Positions 42,954 through 53,649 of a DNA stretch of 64,000 nt are shown here, one piece after another. The stretch is taken from positions 213,240 to 277,239 of the forward strand of contig NZ_BMQF01000012.1 in assembly GCF_014647975.1 (NCBI RefSeq). Direction: 5' to 3'. Below the pieces are notes generated by a model. It made no database searches and was not told the origin of the DNA. It was given only the letters and a program-made list of their open reading frames with translations. How positions within the stretch are numbered: position 1 is the first letter of the stretch; each line of letters opens with the position of its first letter. Source of the stretch: Streptomyces fumigatiscleroticus (GTDB taxonomy: Bacteria; Actinomycetota; Actinomycetes; Streptomycetales; Streptomycetaceae). The position numbers were made by a program, and so were the translations under genes.

Positions 42954-43580
42954 TCAGTCCTCGAAGGGCCGCGCCGGCCAGGGCGCCCCGGCCGGGCGCA
43001 GCGCGTCGAGCCCGTCGCCCTCGCGCGCGGCGACCAGTGACAGGACGCCCACCACGAGGCAGTTGTTGTGCAGCTCGCCCGCGAGCACCCCGCGCACCAG
43101 ATCGGCCACGGGCACCCGCTCCAGCTCCATGTCGGCCTCCTCGTGCTCGACCTGGAAGCGCTCGCCCTCGGCCTCGGACAGATCACGGGCGAGGAAGATC
43201 CGCACGGCCTCGTCGCAGCCGCCGGGGGTGGTGTAGACGTCGGTCAGCACCCGCCAGTCCTCCGCCTTGACGTGCGCCTCCTCGTACAGCTCGCGCTGGG
43301 CGGCGTGCAGCGGGTTCTCGCCGGGGACGTCGAGCAGACCGGCCGGGATCTCCCACAGCTTGTGGCGCACGGGGTGGCGGTACTGGCGGAGGACCAGGAC
43401 CCGGTCGGACTCGTCCAGGGCGAGGACGGCCACGGAGCCGGGGTGGACCTGGTAGTCGCGTGTGACGACCGTGCCGTCGGGCATGACCACGTCGTCGGTG
43501 CGGACGGAGGTCTTGTTGCCGGTGAAGGGGGTGCCCGTCGCCCGGATCTCCCACTCCTCCGGGGTGTCCTTGATCGTCAT
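42954..43580 (-). CDS. ADP-ribose pyrophosphatase-type Nudix hydrolase
   Basis: The 208-residue protein starts at ATG 43580 after GGAAGGA (MTIKDTPEEWEIRATG). The Nudix box is GLLDVPGENPLHAAQRELYE followed by EAHV, with the REUXEE core intact. Upstream, RDYQVHPGSVAVLALDESDRVLVLRQYRHPVRH is the ADP-ribose pyrophosphatase N-terminal signature. It probably hydrolyses ADP-ribose to AMP and ribose 5-phosphate. It lies downstream of pyrG, a conserved actinobacterial order, though an imperfect hairpin separates the two. Confidence 0.9.
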   Translation of the reverse strand: MTIKDTPEEWEIRATGTPFTGNKTSVRTDDVVMPDGTVVTRDYQVHPGSVAVLALDESDRVLVLRQYRHPVRHKLWEIPAGLLDVPGENPLHAAQRELYEEAHVKAEDWRVLTDVYTTPGGCDEAVRIFLARDLSEAEGERFQVEHEEADMELERVPVADLVRGVLAGELHNNCLVVGVLSLVAAREGDGLDALRPAGAPWPARPFED

Positions 43581-43627
43581 GCCCTGTCCTTCCAGACGTG
43601 CGGAAAGCCCGCGCAGCGCGTACGCGG

Positions 43628-43662
43628 CCGGGGTGCCCACCTTCTTCAGGTGTGCACCCCGG
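43628..43662 (-). terminator. Imperfect hairpin between pyrG and the Nudix gene
   Basis: CCGGGGTGC (43628-43636) pairs with GCACCCCGG (43654-43662), with inner CACCT/AGGTG pairing and a bulge. It may be a terminator or attenuator between pyrG and the downstream gene. Confidence 0.5.
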
Positions 43663-43681
43663 CAACCGTACAACCGCGGAA

Positions 43682-45349
<1,668 letters not shown>

Positions 45350-45877
45350 GGCCAAGAGGGGGCTCCCGTGGTCGCGGTCTGGGGTGCGGTGCGGCTGTCC
45401 GCCCGGAGATCCGGGGTTTTCCGGGGTCTTTCCCGGAGGAGCCGTCGCTGCGGTTCGGGGGTTTCTCTCCCACCGGTCCACGGGCTACCAGCGTATCAGC
45501 GCCGCGGCGCGATGGCTTCCGGCCACGCTGCGCACACGCGTCGACACGGACGCGCGCGTCTCACCGAGATCTCACCCGCTGCTCACCCGTCCGGAGGAGC
45601 CCGGTTGCCCGGAGCGGCACGCAGATCATCTACGTGCGTCGTATCCTGCTCGGACATTCGCTGCCGAGCCCGGCCGGCAACACGGCACCACCCCGCCCGT
45701 AATCACCGGAACAACGAGAGCTCGTCAGTTCGTTGAGCAACAATTGCCGTTCGGCTTCACAACCGGACGACGACTGTTTTACTTCGTCGCTCAACAACGC
45801 TTTACAACGACCCCTTGACCGCACTAGCGACAGCCCCTTCCCGGGGGCGTGACGTGGCCGTTCGACTGGAGTTGCAC
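45350..45877. other. 528-bp divergent region between pyrG and the GH15 gene
   Basis: No convincing gene lies here. On the plus strand TTTACA (45801-45806), an 18-bp spacer and TAGCGA (45825-45830) make a fair promoter for the GH15 gene. The region around 45720-45800 is the most AT-rich part of this neighbourhood. The pyrG leader (45350-45480) is rich in G/C runs with repeated GGGG/CCCC words. Confidence 0.45.
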
Positions 45878-47680
45878 GTGGCCGGGCGCATCGAAGACTA
45901 CGCACTCATCGGAGACATGCAGACCGCCGCACTGGTCTGCCGGGACGGCACGGTCGACTGGCTGTGCCTGCCCCGCTTCGACTCGCACGCCATCTTCGCC
46001 GGCCTGCTGGGCACCGAGGAGCACGGCTTCTGGCGGCTCGGCCCGGCGCACGCCGCCGACCAGCAGGCCCCGGCCGCGGCCCGGCGCTCCTACCGGGGCG
46101 ACTCGCTGATCCTGGAGTCGGAGTGGGACACCCCGCGCGGCACGGTCCGGGTGACCGATTTCATGCCGCCGCGCGACGGCGCCCCGCAGCTCATCCGCAT
46201 CGTGGAGGGCGTCTCCGGCCGGGTCCCGATGCGCTCGGCGCTCAGGATGCGGTTCAGCTACGGCCGGGTCGTGCCGTGGGTGCACAAGCACGACGGGCGC
46301 ACGGTGGCCGTCGCGGGCCCCGACTCCGTGTGGTTCGACACGGAGGCCGAGACCTACGGCAGGGACCTGACCACGTACGCGGACTTCACGGTCGCCCCGG
46401 GTGACCGGATCGCGTTCACCATCTCCTGGGAGCCCTCGCACAAGCAGCCGCCGCCGCTGCCGGAACCGGAGCAGTCGCTGGAGGCGACGCAGGCGTTCTG
46501 GCGGGAGTGGGTGGAGCACTGTACGTACCACGGCCCCTACCGCGAGGCCGTGATCCGCTCCCTGATCACCCTCAAGGCCCTCACGTACGCCCCGACCGGC
46601 GGTATCGTCGCCGCGCCCACCACCTCCCTGCCGGAGGAGATCGGTGGCGTCCGCAACTGGGACTACCGCTACACCTGGCTGCGCGACGCCGCGATCACCC
46701 TCTCCTCGCTGCTGCGCACGGGCTACCGCGAGGAGGCCCGCGCCTGGCGCGAGTGGCTGCTGCGGGCCGTCGCCGGCGACCCGGAGAACCTCCAGATCAT
46801 GTACGGCATCGCGGGCGAGCGCGAGCTCGGCGAGGCGGAGCTGGACTGGCTGCCCGGCTACGAGAAGTCCGCGCCGGTCCGGGTCGGCAACGGCGCCGCG
46901 CACCAGCTCCAGCTGGACGTGTACGGCGAGGTCACCGAGGCCCTGCACCTGGCCCACATGACGGGTCTGGCGCGCAACGACTACGCCTCCGTGCTCCAGC
47001 TGAAGCTGATCCGCTATCTGGAGGACCACTGGCAGGACCCCGACGAGGGCATCTGGGAGGTGCGCGGCCCGCGCCGCCACTTCGTGCACTCCAAGGTCAT
47101 GGCCTGGGTCGCCGTCGACCGCACCATCAAGCTCATCGAGTCCGGCGACGCGGACGGTCCGCTGGACCGGTGGCGCGAGCTGCGCGACGACATCCACCGG
47201 GACGTGTGCGAGAAGGGCTACGACAAGGAGCGCAACACCTTCACGCAGTCCTACGGCTCCCGCGAACTGGACGCCTCGCTGCTGCTGATCCCGCAGATGG
47301 GCTTCCTGCCGCCGGACGACAAGCGGGTGATCGGCACCATCGAGGCGATCCAGCGGGAGCTGTCCACGCCGGACGGCTTCATCCTGCGCTACCCCACGGA
47401 CGGCGAGCAGGAGGGCGTGGACGGCCTGCCCGGCGACGAGGGCGCCTTCCTGGCGTGCTCCTTCTGGATGGCGGACGACCTGGCGATGATCGGCCGGGTG
47501 GACGAGGCCCGCAAGCTGTTCGAGAAGCTGCTCTCCCTCCGCAACGACCTGGGCCTGCTGGCCGAGGAGTGGGACCCGCGCCTCCAGCGCCAGGTCGGCA
47601 ACTTCCCGCAGGCCTTCAGCCATGTCCCGCTGATCGACACGGCCCTGCGGCTGACGGCGTCGGGCGCGTACGGCGGCTGA
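45878..47680 (+). CDS. Glycoside hydrolase family 15 enzyme (glucoamylase/trehalase-like)
   Basis: The 600-residue protein starts at GTG 45878, six bases after GGAG (MAGRIEDYALIGDMQTAALV). It has the family's N-terminal beta-sandwich and an (alpha/alpha)6 barrel: GGVRNWDYRYTWLRDAAITL and GLLAEEWDPRLQRQVGNFPQAF contain the two catalytic glutamates' regions. In mycobacteria, relatives of this branch act as trehalases, so trehalose is a plausible substrate; glucoamylase or glucodextranase activity is possible. It has no signal peptide and is probably cytoplasmic. Confidence 0.88.
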   Translation: MAGRIEDYALIGDMQTAALVCRDGTVDWLCLPRFDSHAIFAGLLGTEEHGFWRLGPAHAADQQAPAAARRSYRGDSLILESEWDTPRGTVRVTDFMPPRDGAPQLIRIVEGVSGRVPMRSALRMRFSYGRVVPWVHKHDGRTVAVAGPDSVWFDTEAETYGRDLTTYADFTVAPGDRIAFTISWEPSHKQPPPLPEPEQSLEATQAFWREWVEHCTYHGPYREAVIRSLITLKALTYAPTGGIVAAPTTSLPEEIGGVRNWDYRYTWLRDAAITLSSLLRTGYREEARAWREWLLRAVAGDPENLQIMYGIAGERELGEAELDWLPGYEKSAPVRVGNGAAHQLQLDVYGEVTEALHLAHMTGLARNDYASVLQLKLIRYLEDHWQDPDEGIWEVRGPRRHFVHSKVMAWVAVDRTIKLIESGDADGPLDRWRELRDDIHRDVCEKGYDKERNTFTQSYGSRELDASLLLIPQMGFLPPDDKRVIGTIEAIQRELSTPDGFILRYPTDGEQEGVDGLPGDEGAFLACSFWMADDLAMIGRVDEARKLFEKLLSLRNDLGLLAEEWDPRLQRQVGNFPQAFSHVPLIDTALRLTASGAYGG

Positions 47681-47777
47681 GTCCGGCGTCCTGGCGGACG
47701 GCTGTCGCCGACCGCGGCCACGGTCGGCGGCCCTCTCGGCGGCCCACCGGGCGGCGGGTGGCCCGCGGCCGCGCGAA

Positions 47778-47819
47778 CGGAGCCGTGCCGCGCACGGCGC
47801 CGTGCGCGGCACGGCTCCG
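47778..47819. terminator. 42-bp perfect palindrome after the GH15 gene
   Basis: The halves 47778-47798 and 47799-47819 are exact reverse complements with no central spacer; the left half begins CGGAGCCGTGCCGCGCACGG. As RNA it can form a stem of about 19 bp with a 4-nt loop. It most likely ends the GH15 transcript, ~100 bp past its stop. Confidence 0.75.
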
Positions 47820-47824
47820 GTTCA

Positions 47825-47862
<38 letters not shown>

Positions 47863-47923
47863 TGATCGTTTCCGTGACCGTTCGGGGCTGTCCCGGAGAC
47901 GACCGCGCAGGTAGCGTCCGCTC

Positions 47924-49603
47924 ATGCACAGCGGCGAGGACAGCGGACACGGCGGCCGGGGCGCCGGGATCACCGTACGGCGGGCCCTGGACCTGCCCGG
48001 CCTGCGCAATGGCCTGCCCGAGGTGCTCACGGGCGCCGAGCGGCTGGAGCGCACGGTGCGCTGGGTGCACGCCGGTGAGGTGCCCCACATCGCCTCTCTG
48101 CTCAAGGGCGGCGAACTGCTGCTGACCACGGGCTACGGTCTCGGCGCCCGCCCGGCCGAGCAGCGCGCCTTCGTCCGCACCCTGGCCGAGCGCGGGATCG
48201 CCGCCCTGGTCGTGGAGCTGGGCCCGCGCTTCACCCGGCTGCCCGCCGCCCTTGTGGACACGGCACGGGCGGCCGGTCTGCCCCTGGTCCAGCTGCACCG
48301 CGAGGTGCCGTTCGTGACGGTCACCGAGGAGATCCACACCGAGATCGTCAACGGGCACTACGCGCTGCTCCAGCGGGCCGAGGAGGTGCACCGCCGCTGT
48401 ACCGGGGCCCTGCTGGGCGGCGGCGGGGTGCCCCAGGTGCTGGGCATCCTGGCCGGTTTCGCCGGCAACCCGGTCTTCCTGGAGACGCCGGACGGCCGGC
48501 TGCTGTACGCCGCCGGGACCGGTCCCGAGGGCGCCGACCCGCTCCGGGTGTGGCAGGGGCTGCGCGGCCGGGACAAGGACGCCCCGCCCCCGGCGGGCTC
48601 GGTCCTGGTGGACGTGCCCGGCGGCGGCCCCGGCACCGGGTCGGCCCGCGCCCGTCTGGTGCTGCTGCCGGTGGGGAACGAGCCGGCGCCCGTGCACCGG
48701 ATGGCGGCGGAGCGGGCGGCGGGCCTGCTGGCCGTGGTGCTGATGCAGGCGCGGCAGGAGGAGGAGCTGGCGGCGCGCGGACGCGGCGACTTCCTCACCG
48801 ACCTCGCCGAGGGCCGGGTCACCGCGGAGGACGCCCCGGCACAGGCGCGGGTCCTGGGCTTCAGGCCCGGCGACTGCCCGCTGCTGCCGGTGGTGATGCG
48901 GCTGGACGGCGCGCTGCCGCCCGAGGACGGCACCGCCCCCGCGGGCGTGGCTGGGAACGGCGGCGGCTGGGCGGTGCTGGCCCGGTCGGTGGCGGAGGAA
49001 CTGGCCTCGCTGGGGACACCCGTGCTGCTGGGCGTACGGCCCGTCGAGGGCCGTGTGCCACTGCTGCTGGCCCTGCGCGCCGGGTCGGAGCGGCCGGCGG
49101 TGGCCGACCGGGTAGCGACGGCGCTGCGGGCGGGCGCGGAACGGGCCGGGATGCTGCGGCCGGGGGCCGGGCAGCCCGTCGTGGTCGTCGGGGTGGCCGG
49201 CGGCTGGGCGGCGGTGGCGGCCGGGCTGCGGCACGCGGCGGAGACGGCGGCCGCGGCCCAGAACCTGCCGGACCGGCCGTGGCACGACGCCCGCCGCCTG
49301 GACATCGACCTGCTGCTGTGGCGGCTGCGCGACCACCCGGACCTGGCGGCCTTCGTGGACCGTGCCCTCGGCCCGCTCCGGGACCACGACGGCCGGGCCA
49401 GACCGCCGCTGCTGCCCACCCTGGAGACCTATCTGGCACACGCGGGCCGCAAGGCGGAGACCGCCCGCGAGCTGCATCTCAACCGGCAGACGCTCTACAA
49501 CCGCCTCGCCCGCATCGGCGAGTTGCTCGGCGCCGACCTCGACGACCCGCAGACCGTACTGACGTTGAGCCTGGCCCTGCGGGCAAGACGGCACGTGCCC
49601 TAG
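47924..49603 (+). CDS. PucR-family transcriptional regulator
   Basis: The 559-residue regulator has an N-terminal PurC-like sensor domain (RRALDLPGLRNGLPEVLTGA, with LLTTGYGLG) and ends with a PucR helix-turn-helix: LLPTLETYLAHAGRKAETAR then ELHLNRQTLYNRLARIGELL. A central region links them (about 240-470). PucR proteins control purine catabolism or other nitrogen and stress pathways. No target gene is adjacent, so the regulon is unknown. ATG 47924 has no clear ribosome binding site; TAGCGT at 47911-47916 may be a -10 for a nearly leaderless mRNA. Confidence 0.87.
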   Translation: MHSGEDSGHGGRGAGITVRRALDLPGLRNGLPEVLTGAERLERTVRWVHAGEVPHIASLLKGGELLLTTGYGLGARPAEQRAFVRTLAERGIAALVVELGPRFTRLPAALVDTARAAGLPLVQLHREVPFVTVTEEIHTEIVNGHYALLQRAEEVHRRCTGALLGGGGVPQVLGILAGFAGNPVFLETPDGRLLYAAGTGPEGADPLRVWQGLRGRDKDAPPPAGSVLVDVPGGGPGTGSARARLVLLPVGNEPAPVHRMAAERAAGLLAVVLMQARQEEELAARGRGDFLTDLAEGRVTAEDAPAQARVLGFRPGDCPLLPVVMRLDGALPPEDGTAPAGVAGNGGGWAVLARSVAEELASLGTPVLLGVRPVEGRVPLLLALRAGSERPAVADRVATALRAGAERAGMLRPGAGQPVVVVGVAGGWAAVAAGLRHAAETAAAAQNLPDRPWHDARRLDIDLLLWRLRDHPDLAAFVDRALGPLRDHDGRARPPLLPTLETYLAHAGRKAETARELHLNRQTLYNRLARIGELLGADLDDPQTVLTLSLALRARRHVP

Positions 49604-49627
49604 CCAGCGGCCTGTGCGCCGAGGGGC

Positions 49628-50764
49628 CTAGATCATGAGCTTGGGCTGCGTCAACTCGTCGTAGACGCTGAGGACCTGGGCGACGGTCTCGTCCTCCGAG
49701 GGCCACGACGCCGCCTGCCGGGCACCCCGCTCCCTCAGCAGTTCCTGCCGCTCCGGATCGCCGAGCAGCCGGACCACGGCCGCGGCGAGCGCCTCGGCGT
49801 CCCCCCGCGGGAACAGTTCGGCCGCGTCGCCGACGAGTTCGGGCACACCACCGGCGTCGGCCGCCACGAGCGGCACGCGCGCGTGGAGGGCCTCCTGGGC
49901 GAGGACGGAGCGCGCCTCCCCGCTGCCCGGCAGCAGCGCGAGATCGGCCGCCGCCAGCAGGTCGGTGACGTCCTCGCGCCGGCCGATCAGCCGGACCGGC
50001 AGCTCCTCCTCCTCGATCCGCCGCTGCAACTCGGCGCGCAGCGGCCCCTCTCCGGCGACGACCACCAGCGGCACGGGGTCGAGCAGGCGCCACGCGCGCG
50101 TGGCGTCCAGCAGCGTGCCGTAGCCCCGGTGCCGGTCGAGGGAGCCGACCGCGATCAGCAACGGGCGGCCGGTGGCGCCGAGTTCGGCCCGGATCTTGGG
50201 CCGCAGCCGGTCCGGGTCCTCGATGTCGGCGGCCTCGCGGGGGCCGGGCAGGGCGACGGCGGCGAGCCGCGCGTCCCGGGCCCCGGTCCGGCGCGCCCGG
50301 TCCACGAGCACCGAGGTGGTGCCGAGCACGACGGTGGCCGCCCGCACCACCCTCCGCTCCAGCAGGCGCAGCAGATGGGCCCGGGCGCCCTCGGCATGCG
50401 CGCGGCCGTGCCAGGTGACGACGAGGGGGGTGCGCCGCCCGCTGAGGGCCAGCACGGCGCGGAAGGAGGCGTGCAGTCCGTGCGCGTGCACCAGGTCGGC
50501 CTCCGCGCAGGCCGCCCGCAGCGCGGCCACGGAGGCCGGATCGCTGCTGCGCGGCACGTGCACATGGTCGGCGCCGGCGCCGGTGAAGTCGTGGACACGC
50601 TCGGCGTCGGCGGGAGCGCACACCGTGACCTTCACGCCTCGTGCGACGAGGCCCGCGGCCAGGGAGCGCACGTGCGCGCTGCTGCCGGCATTGCCTCCGC
50701 CCAGCACCTGCACGGTGCGCAGCGGTGACTGGCCGTGCGGTGAGTGGCTGCTCACGGGGGTCAC
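49628..50764 (-). CDS. GT4-family glycosyltransferase
   Basis: The 378-residue protein has a GT-B fold: the N-terminal LGGGNAGSSAHVRSLAAGLV and a C-terminal EX7E-type site, GSGEARSVLAQEALHARVPL, with AADAGGVPELVG next. It transfers a sugar from a nucleotide donor, likely on the cytoplasmic face. It begins at GTG 50764 and lies 238 bp downstream of the MraY-like gene on the same strand. The pair may build a lipid-linked cell-envelope glycan. The acceptor is unknown. Confidence 0.85.
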   Translation of the reverse strand: MTPVSSHSPHGQSPLRTVQVLGGGNAGSSAHVRSLAAGLVARGVKVTVCAPADAERVHDFTGAGADHVHVPRSSDPASVAALRAACAEADLVHAHGLHASFRAVLALSGRRTPLVVTWHGRAHAEGARAHLLRLLERRVVRAATVVLGTTSVLVDRARRTGARDARLAAVALPGPREAADIEDPDRLRPKIRAELGATGRPLLIAVGSLDRHRGYGTLLDATRAWRLLDPVPLVVVAGEGPLRAELQRRIEEEELPVRLIGRREDVTDLLAAADLALLPGSGEARSVLAQEALHARVPLVAADAGGVPELVGDAAELFPRGDAEALAAAVVRLLGDPERQELLRERGARQAASWPSEDETVAQVLSVYDELTQPKLMI

Positions 50765-51001
50765 GTGGCCGGGGGCTCCTGATTCGGCGTCGGGCGGTCA
50801 CGAAGAACGTACAGAAGGATCGTGCGGAGGGGGTGGACCGCGCGCTTTCCTACGCGTACTCCGCCAAGGATGCCAGGACGTACGGGCGTTCCGGGAACAC
50901 GGAGTACGCCAGATTCCGGCGGAACGGCATCCGGCGTCACCCACACGAGTGAAGAACCGCAGGATCCGGACACCGCTCGGCGCGGCACCTCGCCCCGCTC
51001 G

Positions 51002-51799
51002 TCACCCCGGGCACGTCTCCGCTCGGCGGACGGCCCGGCCCCCGCCCACCGCACGCGCCACCGCGCTCACCCGGTCCCCGAACGCCGCGGCGGCCACCAG
51101 CGCGGCGGCGTGCGCCGCCAGCCCGGCGCGCTGGTTACCGGCGACGACCGCGGCACCCAGGGCCGCGCCCAGGGCGTGCGCGCCGGTGTCACCGATCATC
51201 GTGCGCTCACCGAGATCGTCGGGCAGCACGGCCGCGGCGGCCCCCGTCGCGACGGCGGCCAGCTCTCCCGCGGGACCGCCCCGCAGCAGCCCCGGAGCGC
51301 CGAACGCGAGCACCGCGGCGGCGGCCCTGCCGGGGCGTACGTCCACAAGGTTGACGAAATGCGCGGTTCCGGCGATCACGACCCCCGCGAGCACCTTGTC
51401 CAGCGGCCGTTCCTTCAGCAGCGCCCCCGCGCCGAGCCCGGCCGCCGAGATCCCGAACAGCTTGACCGCGCCGCTGGTCACCTCGCCGTCCCGCAGGGCG
51501 GACAGATGTGCCCGGAATCCGCGCCGCGCGTCCCCGGCCCCTGCCACGTCGTCGTACGCCCCGCAGGCCCCGGCGGCCAGCACGGCGAGCCCGGCGGCGG
51601 GCGAGACCCGGCCGGCGGCGACGGCCGCCGCGGCGGCGGACGCGGGTCCGGCGTACAGCCCGACGGTGCGGCCGGCGTGGTTCTTCCGCTCCCAACGCGC
51701 CCGGCCGCCCGGCGCCCCGGCACGGAGCGCGGCCGTCCCGGCCCGGGCCAGGAGGGCGGCGAGCCCGAACGAACTGCTTCTGCGAGCACGGTTGATCAT
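51002..51799 (-). CDS. Degenerate MraY/WecA-like (PNPT) membrane protein
   Basis: The 265-residue Ala/Gly-rich membrane protein keeps recognisable pieces of polyprenyl-phosphate sugar-1-phosphate transferases: AYDDVAG (the DD motif), HFVNLVDVRPGR (like NAxNLIDG) and GERTMIGDTGAHALGAALGA (like GDxGS). It is shorter than MraY (~360) and has about seven membrane segments. It might transfer a sugar phosphate to undecaprenyl phosphate or have lost activity. ATG 51799 starts it. Position: directly after recN, 62 bp away, and before the GT4 gene. In Mycobacterium the recN-pyrG interval instead holds SteA/SteB-like genes. Confidence 0.7.
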   Translation of the reverse strand: MINRARRSSSFGLAALLARAGTAALRAGAPGGRARWERKNHAGRTVGLYAGPASAAAAAVAAGRVSPAAGLAVLAAGACGAYDDVAGAGDARRGFRAHLSALRDGEVTSGAVKLFGISAAGLGAGALLKERPLDKVLAGVVIAGTAHFVNLVDVRPGRAAAAVLAFGAPGLLRGGPAGELAAVATGAAAAVLPDDLGERTMIGDTGAHALGAALGAAVVAGNQRAGLAAHAAALVAAAAFGDRVSAVARAVGGGRAVRRAETCPG

Positions 51800-51860
51800 C
51801 CGGTCACCCTACGGCCCGCCGCATCGGAGTCGGCGGCCGGTGGGCCGTCCTCCACCGCGC

Positions 51861-53591
51861 CTACCCGTCCGCCCTGGCCGTGGCCAGCAGCTCCTCCGCG
51901 TGCGCCCGGGCCGTCTCGGAGTCCTCCTGCCCGGCCAGCATCCGCGACAGCTCCCTGACGCGGTCCTCGCCCTCCAGCACCTTCACACCGGAGCGGGTGA
52001 CCGACCCGTCGTTGGTCTTCTCGACCAGCAGCTGCCGGTCGGCGAACGCCGCCACCTGCGGCAGATGCGTCACGACCACCACCTGCGCGGTCTTCGCCAG
52101 CCGCGCCAGCCGCCGCCCGATCTCGACGGCCGCCTTGCCGCCGACGCCGGCGTCGACCTCGTCGAAGAGATACGTCGGCACCGGGTCGGTGCCCGCGAAC
52201 ACGACCTCCACCGCCAGCATCACCCGGGACAGCTCACCGCCGGAGGCGCCCTTGGCGATGGGCCGCGGCGGGGCGCCCGGGTGCGGGGCGAGCAGCAGCT
52301 CGACCTCGTCGGCGCCCGACGGCCCGTAGGCGACCGTGCGCCCGCCGACCTCGACCCCGTCGGGGTCCTCGGTCTGCCGGATGGCGAACGACACGCGCGC
52401 GTGCGGCATGGCCAGTGAGGCGAGTTCGGCGGTGACCGCGGCGGCGAACCGCTCCGCGGCCTCCGTGCGGGCGTCGGTCAGCGCCTGTGCCAGTCCGCCC
52501 AGCTCGGTGCGGAGCGCGTCCCGCTCGGCGGTCAGCTCCTCGATCCGCTCGTCGTCGCCGTCCAGCTCCGTCAGCCGTGCGGCGCTCCGCTCGGCCCAGT
52601 CCAGTACGGCGGTGACGTCCTCGCCGTACTTGCGGGTCAGCGCGGTCAGCGCGGCCCGCCGCTCCTCCACGGCCGCCAGCCGCAGCGGATCGGCGTCCAG
52701 GTCGTCGGCGTATCCGGCCAGCTCCCCGGCCACGTCGCGCAGCAGGATGCCGACCTCGCCGATCCGGTCGGCGAGCGAGGCCAGCGCCGGGTCGTGCGAC
52801 CGTACGGCGTCCAGGGCCCGCTGCGCGCCGGCGACCAGGGTCGCCGCGTCGATGCCCTCGGGGTCCTCCGGGTCGCCCGCGAGCGCCGTGTGCGCGGCGC
52901 TGGCCGCGGACGCCAGCGCCTCGGCGTGGCCCAGCCGCTCCGCCTCCTCCGCCAGCTCCACGTCCTCACCGGCGCGCGGTTCGACGGCCGCGATCTCCTC
53001 GAGCCCGAAGCGCAGCATGTCGGCCTCCTGGGCCCGCTCCCGCGCGCGCGTGGTGATCTCGTCCAGCTCGGCGGAGACGGCCCGCAGCCGCCGGTAGGCC
53101 CCGGTGTACTTGGCGAGCGGCACGGCGACGGCGTCGCCCGCGTACCGGTCGAGGGCCTGCCGCTGCCGGTTCAGCTTGAGCAGGCCCTGCTGGTCGGTCT
53201 GCCCGTGCACGGCCACCAGCTCGTCGGCGAGCTCGGCGAGCATCCCCACGGGCACGGACCGCCCGCCCAGATGCGCGCGCGAGCGCCCCTCGGCGGAGAC
53301 GGTACGGCTGATCAGCAGCGCCCCGTCGTCCAGCTCGGCACCGGCCTCCTCGGCCCGTACGACGACGGCGGCGTCCGCGGGAACGGTGATCCGCCCCTCC
53401 ACGACCGCGTTCTTGGCGCCGATCCGCACCAGGGCCGGGTCCGCGCGTCCGCCCAGCAGCAGTCCCAGGCTGGTGACCACCATGGTCTTGCCCGCGCCCG
53501 TCTCACCGGTGACGGCGGTGAAGCCGGGCGACAGCTCCACGACGGCGTCGTCGATGACTCCGAGCGACCGTATCCGCATCTCCTCCAACAC
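51861..53591 (-). CDS. recN: DNA repair ATPase RecN
   Basis: The 576-residue SMC-like protein has Walker A GETGAGKT (29-36) near the start, a long coiled-coil middle, the signature GASGGELSRVMLAVEVVF and Walker B YLFDEVDAGVGGKAAVEIG near the end. RecN helps join broken DNA ends. I choose GTG 53591 (MLEEMRIRSLG); ATG 53603 is also open. No LexA box was seen in the short region between recN and nadK. It follows nadK by 58 bp. Confidence 0.95.
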   Translation of the reverse strand: MLEEMRIRSLGVIDDAVVELSPGFTAVTGETGAGKTMVVTSLGLLLGGRADPALVRIGAKNAVVEGRITVPADAAVVVRAEEAGAELDDGALLISRTVSAEGRSRAHLGGRSVPVGMLAELADELVAVHGQTDQQGLLKLNRQRQALDRYAGDAVAVPLAKYTGAYRRLRAVSAELDEITTRARERAQEADMLRFGLEEIAAVEPRAGEDVELAEEAERLGHAEALASAASAAHTALAGDPEDPEGIDAATLVAGAQRALDAVRSHDPALASLADRIGEVGILLRDVAGELAGYADDLDADPLRLAAVEERRAALTALTRKYGEDVTAVLDWAERSAARLTELDGDDERIEELTAERDALRTELGGLAQALTDARTEAAERFAAAVTAELASLAMPHARVSFAIRQTEDPDGVEVGGRTVAYGPSGADEVELLLAPHPGAPPRPIAKGASGGELSRVMLAVEVVFAGTDPVPTYLFDEVDAGVGGKAAVEIGRRLARLAKTAQVVVVTHLPQVAAFADRQLLVEKTNDGSVTRSGVKVLEGEDRVRELSRMLAGQEDSETARAHAEELLATARADG

Positions 53592-53649
53592 GCCCCCGAC
53601 CATACGAGGTTTTTCCCGGCCGGTGCGACGCCGCCCCCCGTGAGAGGGA

